This document shows positions 48,463 to 60,500 of a DNA stretch of 64,000 nucleotides, in pieces. The stretch lies in NCBI GenBank assembly GCA_004335635.1, contig QAXH01003636.1, positions 1-64,000 of the forward strand, written 5' to 3'. Numbering within the stretch: position 1 is the first letter of the stretch; the number at the start of each line of letters is the position of its first letter. Both the position numbers and the translations under genes were made by a program. Origin of the DNA: Chloromonas sp. AAM2. Taxonomy: Eukaryota; Chlorophyta; Chlorophyceae; Chlamydomonadales; Chlamydomonadaceae. The notes beneath the pieces are model-generated. The model was not told the DNA's origin and ran no database searches. It was given only the letters and a program-made list of their open reading frames with translations.

Positions 48463-49320
48463 TCAGTAGTTCCCTCCGTTTCCTCTTGCGATTTCGCCTC
48501 CCTGTCTCCCTAATTCCCAGAATAGCGTTGCCTGCTCTTCATTGTCATGGTCCTTGCGCAAATCGCAGCACATGCACCTGAGCCAACTCGGGAACTCAGC
48601 AGCTGACCATCTCTCCTCAAACTTGCTCCTCAGCTTCTCAGCCTTGCTGACCATCTGATCCGCACCTCTGCAGACCCAAGGTACCTCTGTCTGACGGGCT
48701 GACACGCACTGGCCACTCACTAGCCAACACAGCCGTGCGGTCTGCCGGTGTGGTCTGAAATTCTTTAGGAGACCTGCCTTCAAGCACTTCCGTTGAGCAC
48801 AACAGCAAAGAAAACCGCTCACTTATCTCACCTCTTGCTGGGAGGCCTGACCTGCCGGTCCTGATCTTGGACCAGTACCAACTGTCTGTCCGTTGCTTGA
48901 TGGACCTTTGCAGCCCCAATTCTGCGTTGAATTCTGCGTTGAACAGCACCACCTTCTCCTCCCAAAACGCAAGAACCAAGAATCGAGTGCTGCCCTGGCG
49001 ACACTTGTCATTCACCTGTCCTCACGTTGCCTAGCAGAGGCTGTGCGCAGGCGCTGCCGTTCCTTCTGTTCCACTTGTGTGACAATACAGATGTGAGAAG
49101 ACCCCTCCCTGGCCCCCACAGGCACATCCAGAGCCACCTTTGCCAGGGTGGCATGGAGTGCTCCTGCTGTAGCCGTTCCCCGACATGTGCTGCCAGCGGA
49201 AGTTTGCTCTTGGTAGCTGGCATGCACCCAGATGGCCTCTGACACACTGAAGCAGGATGTGGAAGCCATTGCACGGTCCACTGCACTCCAACAATCATTG
49301 CGGTCACGGCAGACCTCCAT
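48463..49320 (-). other. Unassigned open frames behind the phosphodiesterase gene
   Basis: Three adjacent minus-strand open frames could be exons: about 49320-49012 (contains SEAIWVHASYQEQTSAGS, and TQVEQKERQRLRTASARQRE before a possible donor AG|GTGAAT at 49011), about 49015-48638 (contains FWEEKVVLFNAEFNAELG), and about 48680-48463 (KLRSKFEERWSAAEFPSWLR). A possible acceptor GTCTGCAG precedes the last one. They may be a separate small gene, a C-terminal extension of the phosphodiesterase, or chance. I do not recognise a family. Confidence 0.2.
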
Positions 49321-49354
49321 GGTATACCATCACAAGGTCCCAAGCTGTGCATGC

Positions 49355-51468
49355 CTACGTTCTGGCGCTCGAAGACATGGACGTGCGTGCCTCCACCTGT
49401 GCACGCCAGTAGCTGTAGTTTGACGCCGCGGCCCGGAGGATGGATGCGCTGGCAGGGAAGCGGGTGGTGAAGTTGGACAGCAAGGGAAGCACCACCACCT
49501 GCGACCAATACCAGCAACGGCATAGTAACGACCTACTTGGCAATCCCAAGCTGACGTGGGGAATCGAATTCCGAGATTGTGTGCACGCAATGCCATGCTG
49601 TCTCCCACCACTGATGCAGCACAAATGCTGCTGAGCAGTTCTGTGGCTCTAGGTCCTCTATTCGACCACAGATTCCTTGAGGTTTACAAACTTCTGAAGC
49701 TCAAGAGTGGACCACTCTACTTGACCCGACACCCACCTCAAAAAAGCCCGTCTGTGACCTGGTAATGCCCATACCATTCCGGTCGCACAGGGGCGAGCAT
49801 GGCAGCCCCTGTGCACGCTCCTTGTCACCCTGCAAACACCATCACCAAGCATGCCGGATGCTGAGCATTGGGCCAGAGTGCCATGGCGAACTGATTTGCA
49901 GGCTTGCTGATTAACTGATTTGCGAGCGGTCCTCGCACTAAACGTGGGCAAACCCAATCAGGACTCCTTCCTTTCCACGCAATTGGGATCTCACAGTTCA
50001 AGCAAGTCGTGGCCTCTCTTGGCTGGTAAAACTCCAATGATTATATGTTGCCGGCTGGTTGGATGGCTGACTGGCTGGTCGGCTGACTGGCTGGATGGCT
50101 GGATTGGCCTGAACACCTGGTCACTCACTTGCTGGAACATCTCCTCCTGAAGTGCTGACACCCACCTATATGCAAGCACCAACACACCCAGTTGGGCACC
50201 AGCCATGGCAGTACACAAATAAGGGGTTTATTTGTTATGCGCTTGCGCTCAAGTGTGTAGTGCCAACTAGCTTTCTACTTTTCTGCTGCGATGTGCACTG
50301 TCGGCTGTTTGGTTTGCGATGCCATCACAGCTTGCCATGACCATTCACATGTTGTATCTTCTGGTAAACTCTGCTGTGATGACAAACATGTAGTTGTCGG
50401 GCACGGCTGGCCGTCAACTGCACACCGTGCAAAGACATTGGATAGCCAAGACAGCAGCAACTAGAAATTGCATCTGAGAACGCACTTGAGATGCACGTCG
50501 ATGTTGGTTGAGATGTGGCCCAGATCGGCACATTTGAGCATCATCTGCGATGCAGCCAGAGGTATTTGAAACGAGTCAGTCGCGCAGGCGCAGATGTCCC
50601 CATTGCACATGGCTTCAGCAGACAATCGTGCTTCATCCTTACGAACCACACAGCTATTGCGCAGAAAAGTGAAGCGCGGCCGGCAGAGAGTCCCAGGTCC
50701 TGAGCAAATGCGCACCGCCCATCCGTTTCTCATGGTTATGCACTCACCCCTGATTCAGTCATTAATCGCCTACCTGCAAACTCAGCAGCCTCTCTGCCTC
50801 GTCCAATGGGGCTGGCGTGTCCACCACAAAAGAGTTGACGGCCAACGTTTCGTGTTTGGGCGTTGGCAATGCAAACGCCGCACTCCGCAGCGTGAAGGCA
50901 TCAGCCTGGGAGAACACGGGAGTGCGGCCAGGGCGCGTGGGGCTGCCGCTCAGCCGGCCATCTTGTCCATCTGCTGAACGGCACAGCGGAAGCCCTTCCG
51001 ACACGGGGCTCAAAGTGCTGCCCGCCGTGGAAATGACATGCGTGCGCTGCGTTTGCAGGTTTTGAACGGACCTGCAAACACACGAAGACTTCGACCAACA
51101 TCTTAATCCATTCAGAACTCAGTACTTGCACAATCGCACCTCTTCACGCACAGCATAAACGAAGGTTTTCGTCAACCCTCACTCACGTCTTGTTGGAAGG
51201 CGTCTCAGGCGTCGTCGCTGTGGGGGACGGTACGAACCTAATGGTCGCTTGGCTGTTCACCCCGCTGACCTGGCTGCTGGAATGGCCCATGGAGCGCTGT
51301 GTTATTTTATTCACCGCTGACGCTGTGGAGAGCCGGTGCACGCTGCTGAACGCACCGTTGACGGCAAAGTGCTGTTGCAGCACAAAAACGACAACAGAAG
51401 TTGGCAAGAAGTTTGCTGGAGAATAGTATGGAACTGAACAGCGTGCTTGAGACCGCTTGTGAATGGAG

Positions 51469-51501
<33 letters not shown>

Positions 51502-54500
51502 GTGCCAGGCTATAAAGGCGTGCATGTGTCGACGATTGGAAGAGCGCCCCTCATGAAAGCCACTCGAGCTGCTGCAGGTGCTTTGGGTATCACTCGATGA
51601 CTCAACTCTGGCTGACAACCCTGTGGCTCTGTGATCAATGCAATGCTGAGTGCTGCTGCACATCAATGCAACGCCATGGTGACTTTTGATCAAGGCAAGT
51701 GTGCATACTGCTGCACACCGCTGTGGCAGGGCCATGCATACCCATTGCCCATGGCGTCCAGTCCTGCACTCACTTGCTTCATCTGCAATGCAAGCAGCAC
51801 ACGAGAGGAAAATGGAGTCAGAAGCGCAGCAGCACAGGACAGCAGCAACACCAAACACAACGGCAACCGACTTGCCCAACACAATCTGAAGTTTAGAGAT
51901 CGAATGCAATGGGCCTTATCATAAGATATGCACAAGATTCTCTGGTAAATCCCCGTACACATGCTTCGTCTCGCAACCCGACACGTGGCACAATAGAGCA
52001 CTTCCACCACTGTGCCATCAAGTGCAGGTCGAAATCTGACCAATCCATGATAACCGGGGAGTGGTCAGATTTTGACCAGCTCTTGATGGCCGACGAAGGT
52101 GGAGCAATCTCCTTGACCATGAACCCCTCTGACTAAGAAAAACAAGCCGAATTTGCCCTCCACCCCTCCCCACTCACGTCAGTAGCCAGCACCAGGTCAA
52201 TGACCAGCTTGCGCATACGGGCCCATTCGGCCTGCACACACACATGACACCAATTTGTTGAAAACGCATGACATCAACAAGGAGCGTAATTCTTGCAGAG
52301 ATTGTGCCTAGCTGCAGTACAGTGGTTTCAAAGCATGGAGAACCATGTAATGATGATGATGATGATGATGATGGACAAGTAGTGGTGCGTGCAGGGCAAG
52401 CCTCGGATTGACGCACAAAACTTTATGTGTCATACCATCAGAGCAACATGCAAACGGAGACGCTTGTAAGCAGTTACCCAAACAACTCAGTAGCAGGCAG
52501 CTTGCCACCTGCTTAGTCCCGCCACTACGTCAGGAGAAGAACACAAAGGAAAGGGTAGGCCAAGATTTCAACGCTCTTATGCCGGTCTGAATCGCACCCA
52601 AAGCACGCCTTCCATTGAGTGCAGTCATAATGCTCACCCCAGGCATATGGCTGAGGAAGTTGTGCTGCGGCATGCTCAGCAGTTTAAAGCCCGACGCGCA
52701 GTGGTGGTTTTCATGTGGGCTGCGGTCGTTGTAGACGATGGCCAGCTCATGGCGAGTGGTGACAAGGTAGTCATTGGTCACTCCCTGGTGGTCGTGGTCA
52801 TGCATCACCTGCAGTCGCAAGAGCAATGCTCAACAGCAGTCGAGCTCGTGACCATGACCACTCTAGCCTGCCCACCTGCCAAACCCATAGTGTGTAGGCT
52901 TATACGAACTGGGGCAGCCCTGTCTTGCAAGGGCACCGCGTCCTACGTCTATCAGTTGCCAACCACAGCAACTGAACCAGAGCACGAGGTGCCTGTGCAC
53001 GCGGCTTTTTGTCAATCCGGTGAATACGCGATGAACATACAAGCTGCATAAGGCCAGAAGAAATGAGCCTCAAACAGCGGAATCACTACTGAGACTTCCG
53101 CAGAAACTGATCTGACGCCGGAGGGTGACAGGCCGTGGTATTGCTCAAACTTGCACTGACCGCAGCCAGGTAGCAGGCAGCTGTGGTGAAGCTGTCCGCG
53201 TACTTCCCGCGCATAGCCCCAGTGTGCAGCAGCGCGTGGATGCTCTGCAGCACGTCGGCTGCGTGGGTGCGGTTGTGGTACGGATTGTCCTGGTAGCCCG
53301 ACTCAACGGCCCTCAGGAACCTGGGAAGGGGGGGAGGTCATGCACACAGGCTGCAATCTAGGATGAAACCACAAACCCAGGTGCTGCAAAGTTGAAGATG
53401 GGAGGGAAGAGAGCAGTGTGAACCAGGGAGACCAGGCGGGAGACGGGGGGAAGGGGGAGGGGGGGCAATGCACACAGATGACAGGCCGTGCCAGTGGGAG
53501 TATTTCACAAGACAAGGGTCTTGGCAAGCGCAAGCAGGGACGTTGGAAAGGACTGTGTAAAGGCACTGCTCTCGACCAAGGTTTTGGTAGTTGGGAATGA
53601 TCTTTGTCCAGCAACTCCAACTTTGAGGGCATTCACCAGGCAGAGTTTACCATTGTTTGTTGCCCCTGTTTTCCGTGCGAAAGGACCAATGGAAGCATGA
53701 ACCTGATTGAGGATTAAGATCTGGACCAATGCCAGTCTTGCAAGATGCGGCGAATGGCACACAACGCCTCCTTGCTTGACTCACGAGACCAGTTTGGCGC
53801 TGCTGATGCCCAGCTCCTGCATCACTCCCGACTGGTGAAACACGTAGAACCCTAGTGCCGACAGCGGGTGGCCGAGCGCGGCGTCGTGCAGCGTCCACAC
53901 ATCGAATTCACCATCCAGAGTGACGGCCAGCGTCAGCACACGCTCCAGCTGCACCAGTGAAGTGGACACCAGCGGGCAGGATAAGTCAGTGCGTGACTGC
54001 TTCTGCCAGATGGTGTGCAGGCCGACTCATTGCCACAAGTATAGGAGACACCAGCGGGCAGATTAGGTTGTGTTGCGGGGCTTGCGACTGCTCTTGCCCT
54101 TGTTTGTTCAGTCGGTGTGCACACGACCAAGGGGTTGCAGGCACAATGCAACCGTGCCCCATCACTTGTTGTGCCATGCCTTTACACTGCATGCTTTCAT
54201 GTGTTGGCTGTGCTGGGATGGTAGTTGAAGCTGCTCATCAAAGCAACACAAAACTGATGGCTTGATGCTTGTGGCTCATACAAAATAGCCGCATGCATAC
54301 TTGGCTGAAGGCTGTCCGCACCTGCAGAACCGGCGAGATCTGTGGGCTGTTGCCAGCTAATATGAACTCGCCGTTGTTGAAGGTGGTCATGCATACATCC
54401 TCCTCTTCATAAGAGACCTGCACAACGCCAAGTGGACTTACAAACGCCAGCATGAGATTCTCAGCATCTCAGTTACTCGAGGGCGCCAGTCACAAAAGAC

Positions 54501-57500
54501 GAATTTGCAGCCTGCAGCGTTCCAGGTTGGCCCGGCTTCCTCAAGAACCTCATAACCAGATGCCAGTTGTCATCCAAGTCAAGGTCCAGGGTTGGATGAA
54601 GCTGGCTTCAGGACGGCCCATCTCCAGCGTCGATGCCAGCTGTTGGACTGCTGTTCAGCAGTTTGCGAGCGACCTAGATACCCCTACGCACAGAGTATGC
54701 CGCACCTCGCAAAATACCATCTTCTGCTTGTTGCGACCTCCTCGGCTTGCATTGGCAACCTCGACCCTAGATCCGCCCGAACCAATGTTGAATGCATCGA
54801 GCATGCACTCGCCGGAGTTGTGCTCCAAAGGCAATGCTGCTTCGCTGGCAGCAGTTGCCAAGATATCGCCTGCGAAGCAGCTCACGGGACTGTTGTCTTT
54901 ATGCCGTAAGTATTCATTCGCAAACATTCGCACTGCGTTCAAAGGCTTCAGCCTTTGGCTGTTCCATAAGACGGCATTTATTTTTTGTCGGTTGTCACCG
55001 ATGACGCTTTGTGGCCGTTAGCCTCTCATCATCAACAAGAGGCGGCATACAAAGCTGCCGTGCTGTGCTGTCAGACGTCTCACCTCTTGATCCGGCGACT
55101 GACAGCAATCCGGTGATGCTCTTGAGAACCTCAAACAGCTCGTCCCCGCTTTTTTCTTCAATCGCGTCCAGCACTAGACGCCCCGACAGCAGATGTGTGG
55201 CCAGGTCCGCCCCCATGCTCCGGCTTGGACTCGCCAAGTTACTTACACTGCTAATCATTTGCGAATCTTGTGACACTAGCGGGGCCCGATCAGCGGCGGG
55301 CTCAACCAGAGCGGCCATGAGTGCCCGAGCCACCTCTCCCTGCACGCAACCAAAACAAAACAACTTTGTATGCGCGGCCTGGTCTCTTATGCGAGAAATA
55401 CTTGCAAGCAAGTCGCGCCTATTCTTTGCTGTCAGTGCCCCGTCCTTGTCCAGCAAATGCAATCCCAACACCAGCGACGAAGACGGAGGAGCGCAAAGAG
55501 CCCCTGCATACTCCTGCTCTTGCCTCATCAATCCATCCTGACCCCTGAACGTCTGCCAAGGAAGTACTACCCGGTCGTGTGATGTATGTGCGCTGCATCG
55601 CGTGACAGGAAGAGCGTGCATCAGCGCCGAGATGCGTTTCAATGCGATAGGCGCACTCACGTCCATGTTTGCCGCCTGGCGCACTTGGTCTTCCAGATCC
55701 TTCGGTACGAACAGGTTCGCAGGCCGTTTCAGCACTCCCAACATCTCCACAACGTCCTGGGCAGCTGGCACCTTGCCCACGAGAAAATCGTCAAGCATGG
55801 CAGTCAGTTTCTCAGCCGGGGTACCTGCGCAAGACAATGGTTGTTGCCTTTGACACCAGCCGGTCAATCAGTGTCGATGCGCACAAAGCAAAGGGATGTA
55901 CTGCGTCTTGCCGTGCGCCCTCGGCGTCTCCACTGGCGTAAACTCCACATATGCAGTATTCCCGCCAAAGGCTAGTAACCACTTCTTGCTCTGGCTCCTG
56001 CTGATGCTGAAGCCAAGCAGGCTGCTGTCCTGCTCCTGCAGGTCCTGGTCCCAGAGATGCCACAAATCTAATCGAGCTGGCGAGCAAACCAATCTATGTC
56101 AGTGGGGCTCCAGCAAGGGCGCTCATAGGAAATGTTTGACAGCGTGCAGTAGGCATCGGAAGCCTCGTAACCATGCTGTGTATGGGTCAGTATGTGCTCG
56201 CAGCATTGAGGCTGTGAGGGTAGAGAAAGATGCCCTAGGACATGCTGACAAGCCAAACAATTGATCTGCGGCAACAAAGCAAAGCTTCAACTGTGTGCAG
56301 CTCAATCCGACTGACATCAAAGCTATGTGTCGCCTCAGAAGCCAATGCCCTTCAGGCCAACTGGATACCCATCAAAATTGTTGTACGTGCAGCTAACAAC
56401 ACTGTTGCACAGTTGCATGCTGAGCAGGCTGGGAACATGCAAGATACAGGCGCGGCTGCTGTGTCCTGTGCTGGGGCAATGCAAAGGCGCAGAAACGGAC
56501 CTTCGGTTTTCTCCCCCGTATTTCCGCCAGTGGGCATGTGATGAGTGAGGTGCTTTATGGCATCCGGGCTCAGGAGGGACTGCATCAGCTCGCTGTGACG
56601 CATCCTGCATGAACCATGGCAAGGGGCCATGCAGGGTTCCTCGTTGAAGCACTTCACAGCGCGGCAAGGCAAGCCTGACTTCCCCGGCGCGATGCAGTGC
56701 CTGTTGTGATGGCAGTGCCTGTTGTGATGACACAATTACACTGGCATGACAATCCACTTGCCCTATGCAGATCCATCGGGTGCCAGTTCAATCACGTGGG
56801 CACTCTGACAGGACGCCTCAGCCTCCCTAGACTAAACCAGGTGTCTCAGAAAAAAAAAGACAAATTGACTTGACTGTGCTGGTTTCCAGAGTTTCCCGCC
56901 TCCAGGCTGATCGCCATCATTGTGAAAGGTGTGCATGGGGCCATGTATAGTCTGCACGCCCTCATGACAGGCAATAGAAGACGTCAGACAGACCACCGCA
57001 CATGCACCCCCCTCCCTTCAAATTGTGGCATTGCGCCCCCACGCACCATGTCAGCACGGTGAACAGAATGAGCGTCATCAGCGCCACGGGCACCACCACC
57101 ACGACGACCAACACCGGGATCTTCCAGCTGACCTCCCAGTCACTGGTGGCACAGAGGTTAACCACAGCCTGCAGCGTGGAAATAGCATACAAGCCCTGAA
57201 AGCCATGACGCAATTTGTACGCATGAAAGCCATGACGGCAGACGTGCTTGTAACCAACTCAGTGTGTTTCGTGGATCCAATGCAAATCTTCATCATTAGG
57301 AATATGGTTGATGATTGTGAGGGAGTGAATTCTGAACGCATGCGTAAAGGATGCGCGACAGAAGGAAGCGGTTGGGTCGGGTGCGTTGGCATGAACTTGG
57401 CATCGCGAGGCATAAGCTTGACATCAAGAGAGCAGAGGTCTGGTATTGACACCACAAACAATCCAGACACAGGGACAACACAGTCATCAGACCGTTATGT

Positions 57501-60500
57501 CACTTCTCTCTTGGGTGGCCGCTTCTTTCTTTTCAGGCCATCCTGCTTGCCTGCATGTTTGGCAAGTTACTGGCTGCACCAGATCTCAGTAGGTCATCAC
57601 AGTTGTGCAACAGTTGATGCACAAGGCAAGTTGCATAGTGTAATCCGGGTTCAGTCACCTGAAGTCCCAGATCTAGTCTGTCGTAGACTGATCGTGCCTG
57701 GGATGAGAGGCAGGTCACTTGGTCCATGTTGCTGTACAGCTGCCGACTGTACTGCGGTGCACCCACTTCATTCGCGACCACCACTTCGACCGAATAACCA
57801 TAGTCCAGCGTCCTGCGCGTGCCATGCAGGCGGCAGCATCGGGGCACTGGGATCACTGATCGCTCGGGCATACGCCAGTGGCAACCCGCACAAACCCGCC
57901 GGACATTTGAGCAGTGCAGCGTTTCCGCGCCGAATGGAAGCCGCAGCCAGTCTGATGCAGGGTCGATTCGAACTAGCCGTGCGCGACTTATGTGTCCAAT
58001 GCGGGCTGCTGCCCCTGCTGTCTCTTAATTCTTGAAGCATGACAATGCTCATTCAAAAGGCAAGGCGAGAGAGTGCATGCAATGCCGCCTGGGCTCACCT
58101 GAGTCGCTGCATGGCACTGCTGTCGGCCAGCAGCTTCAGGCCTATGGTGACGCTTACTTGGCCCCACCTGTGCAGGCACGCCAAGACCTCTGAATGCAGC
58201 ACCAGCAGGGGTGGATGCGTCGCTCACAGACCTTGAAGTGCCTCAAGAGATGGTTGCTCAGCTGTGCGTGAGGCCAGGATTGGATATGCTGCGAAGGGCC
58301 CCTGACGGAACACACAATTCGTCACCACGGTGTGAAATGCATGGGTCGACAATGGAGAAACCGTCTGTCAAACCGTCGGAACTCCAGTTTACTGTTGCCA
58401 AACAGGGGTCCGCAACACAATTCTGCCGTTGCACTGTCGCGGATTCTGTATCATTGTTGTGGATGTATGACAGTGGGCCTCTTTGATTCCCTGTGTGACT
58501 AGTCGCTATGCGTATGTGTGACCCAGTCTGCTAGCCAGATGTAACAACCATACCTCACCTTTGGATTTACCTTGTTCGTTTGGATATTCATCTGACTAGC
58601 GCACGGGTAACACGAGGGGGGTTTTACACACCCCTCACAGTAAATTCCATTGCGAAGGGGCTGCAACGGATTGAGCCATTGTCGCTCGAACTCAGAACCT
58701 GTCGCAAACTCCGCGGCCCACAATTTGCCAACCCGGCCGCGGATTGAGCTGCTCAATTTTCCATTGAGCTTACGACGTACGCGATGCCATGGGATCGGCT
58801 TTGAAGGCTGTGTGCTCCGTTACACGCTTGCAGCGCCTGTGTAAAGCCCATGGTCTGCCTGAAGTGTTGAACGACGAAACTACCCTAGTGTGCTGCCTTG
58901 ATGCTTTGGACGACTTCTATCACCCGATTGGTACCCTTTCCGGGTAGTTTGCGCTCGGTTACTGGTGGTGGGCGCGGGGTGTCGGAGATAGCTACGGAAC
59001 ACAATAACGGCGCGATGCCCCAGCGGTTTTGATGAAACTTGGATTGCAGCAATACGCTAAACGAGAGTTTTCTGTCGCCCTCTTGAACGTTCAGTTCGGC
59101 TCGGTGGTTCCAGAAACGAAACTACACGTTTTCCAATGGCTGAAGTCGCACCCATCTGTTCAACTATCTAAGATTATTTCCTGCGGTAAATACAATGGTG
59201 TGGCGTCTCCCAAGCTCCTTAATGCGGTTCATGCTTTGCATGCCAATGCCAACCCGGCTTAGCACCCAGCTTACCATTTCTTTTTAGCTGTGGCATTGTA
59301 GCATGGCAACTTGCCAGTCAAGCACCCGGTTGCTGAGACATTTGCTGGCCAGTCCCACATTTCTGTGGCGTTGGCGGCATCCGCAAACACTGGTGCCAAT
59401 ATCATCAGTGCATCCTGGCCAGAGTCTGCAACATCTGCGCACGAGTGAATTGCAACACTAGCCGCCTCCGTGCGTTGCACGTACTGCCTGCATTAAGGCT
59501 GTTCATCTTGCCGCATTCATACGTCAGATTACATAATGTAAGAATACAGAATGTCACGTGCTGATGCTTGATGATTTTGAAGGCATGAACAGATTGTGCT
59601 GCCGTGCAGGCCTGGCCAGTCCTATGTCAGCCTGCAGCATGCAAACAAGCCCAGAAGCCCCTCTAGTCACCCTAATTAGTTCTGCCAATCACTGCATTGC
59701 CCCAGGCTCATTCTATCGCAATTTAGCTAGCTTTGTCCGGCTGTGTCCATGTGTACCAGGCTAACAAACAATTCACACCTACCCCAAACCGCACACGCAC
59801 CTGCTAGGACCGCCCTCCCGGTTCGCATGCTGCTCAGTGTGTAATTGTAGAGAGAAGCAGAGAAGGGAAGCTGCGGGTTCAGAGTATCCAGGCTCTTAAA
59901 GACCTCAGCTCGCTCGTCCATAGGGTAAATCACATGGGGACGGCCGGCGTACAAAAACATGACCTGCTGAGGTGAGTTAGTTGGCGCCTGCAGAACACAA
60001 ATGATCAATTTGAACACAAAGTGAAGTAAAATGAGGTAAAACAGTTAAATGTCAGGTTGGATGTTATAACCCGCTGGTCGCAATGTATGATGGGACCTAG
60101 ATTTGAATTGTTCTGGGCCTGAGGAATTAATAACTGGGTGTGGCCAGTTGTAGATGTAAGGGCTGGTTCAAAAGCCTTTTGATATGGGTGGGGAGGCAAG
60201 AGGTGAGAACTGTTGCAGAGCGGCAATCCCGGAGAGGTGCACGGTCTGAATTCATGCAGCAAAGCCTTGCTTTGAGTCACGCCCATTCTTACCCTGTCGC
60301 CTGGCCCACCCACCCTCAAAGTCTTGTGAGTGGCGTGCACATCAACTTGTGTGAGTGCTTGAGCAACGAGATCCCAGGTGCGTGCGTGTGCGCGTGTCTG
60401 TGCGTTGGTTGGCATCAATTTTAATTCCGAGTGTAAGAGCCGTAAATGTTTGGTTGGTAGTTTCCCGTCCAGAAGCCCAGCCTAAGGCCGTGCAAAGCCT

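Larger units (their letters stand above)
46170..49354. other. Intergenic region between convergent glycosyltransferase and phosphodiesterase genes
   Basis: Both neighbours end here. I recognise no gene with confidence. It contains one copy of a 48-bp repeat (46775-46822) and open minus-strand reading frames at about 48463-49320 (listed separately). The 46900-48400 part shows only short unrelated frames. Confidence 0.5.

Noticed and set aside
54452..55541. Plus-strand open frames of 176-189 residues
   Set aside because: Antisense to phosphodiesterase exons 55339-55084 and 54869-54706, which splice in frame.
57812..58020. Longer minus-strand frame through 58020-57768 as a phosphodiesterase exon
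   Set aside because: None of its GT donors leaves the phase needed by the next exon. The shorter exon 57812-57719 in another frame fits both neighbours.
57025..58035. 336-residue open frame on the plus strand
   Set aside because: It runs antisense across two phosphodiesterase exons (57195-57047 with TM2, and 57812-57719), whose minus-strand reading has family features and matching phases. The plus-strand product is repetitive (His/Asp) without a known domain.
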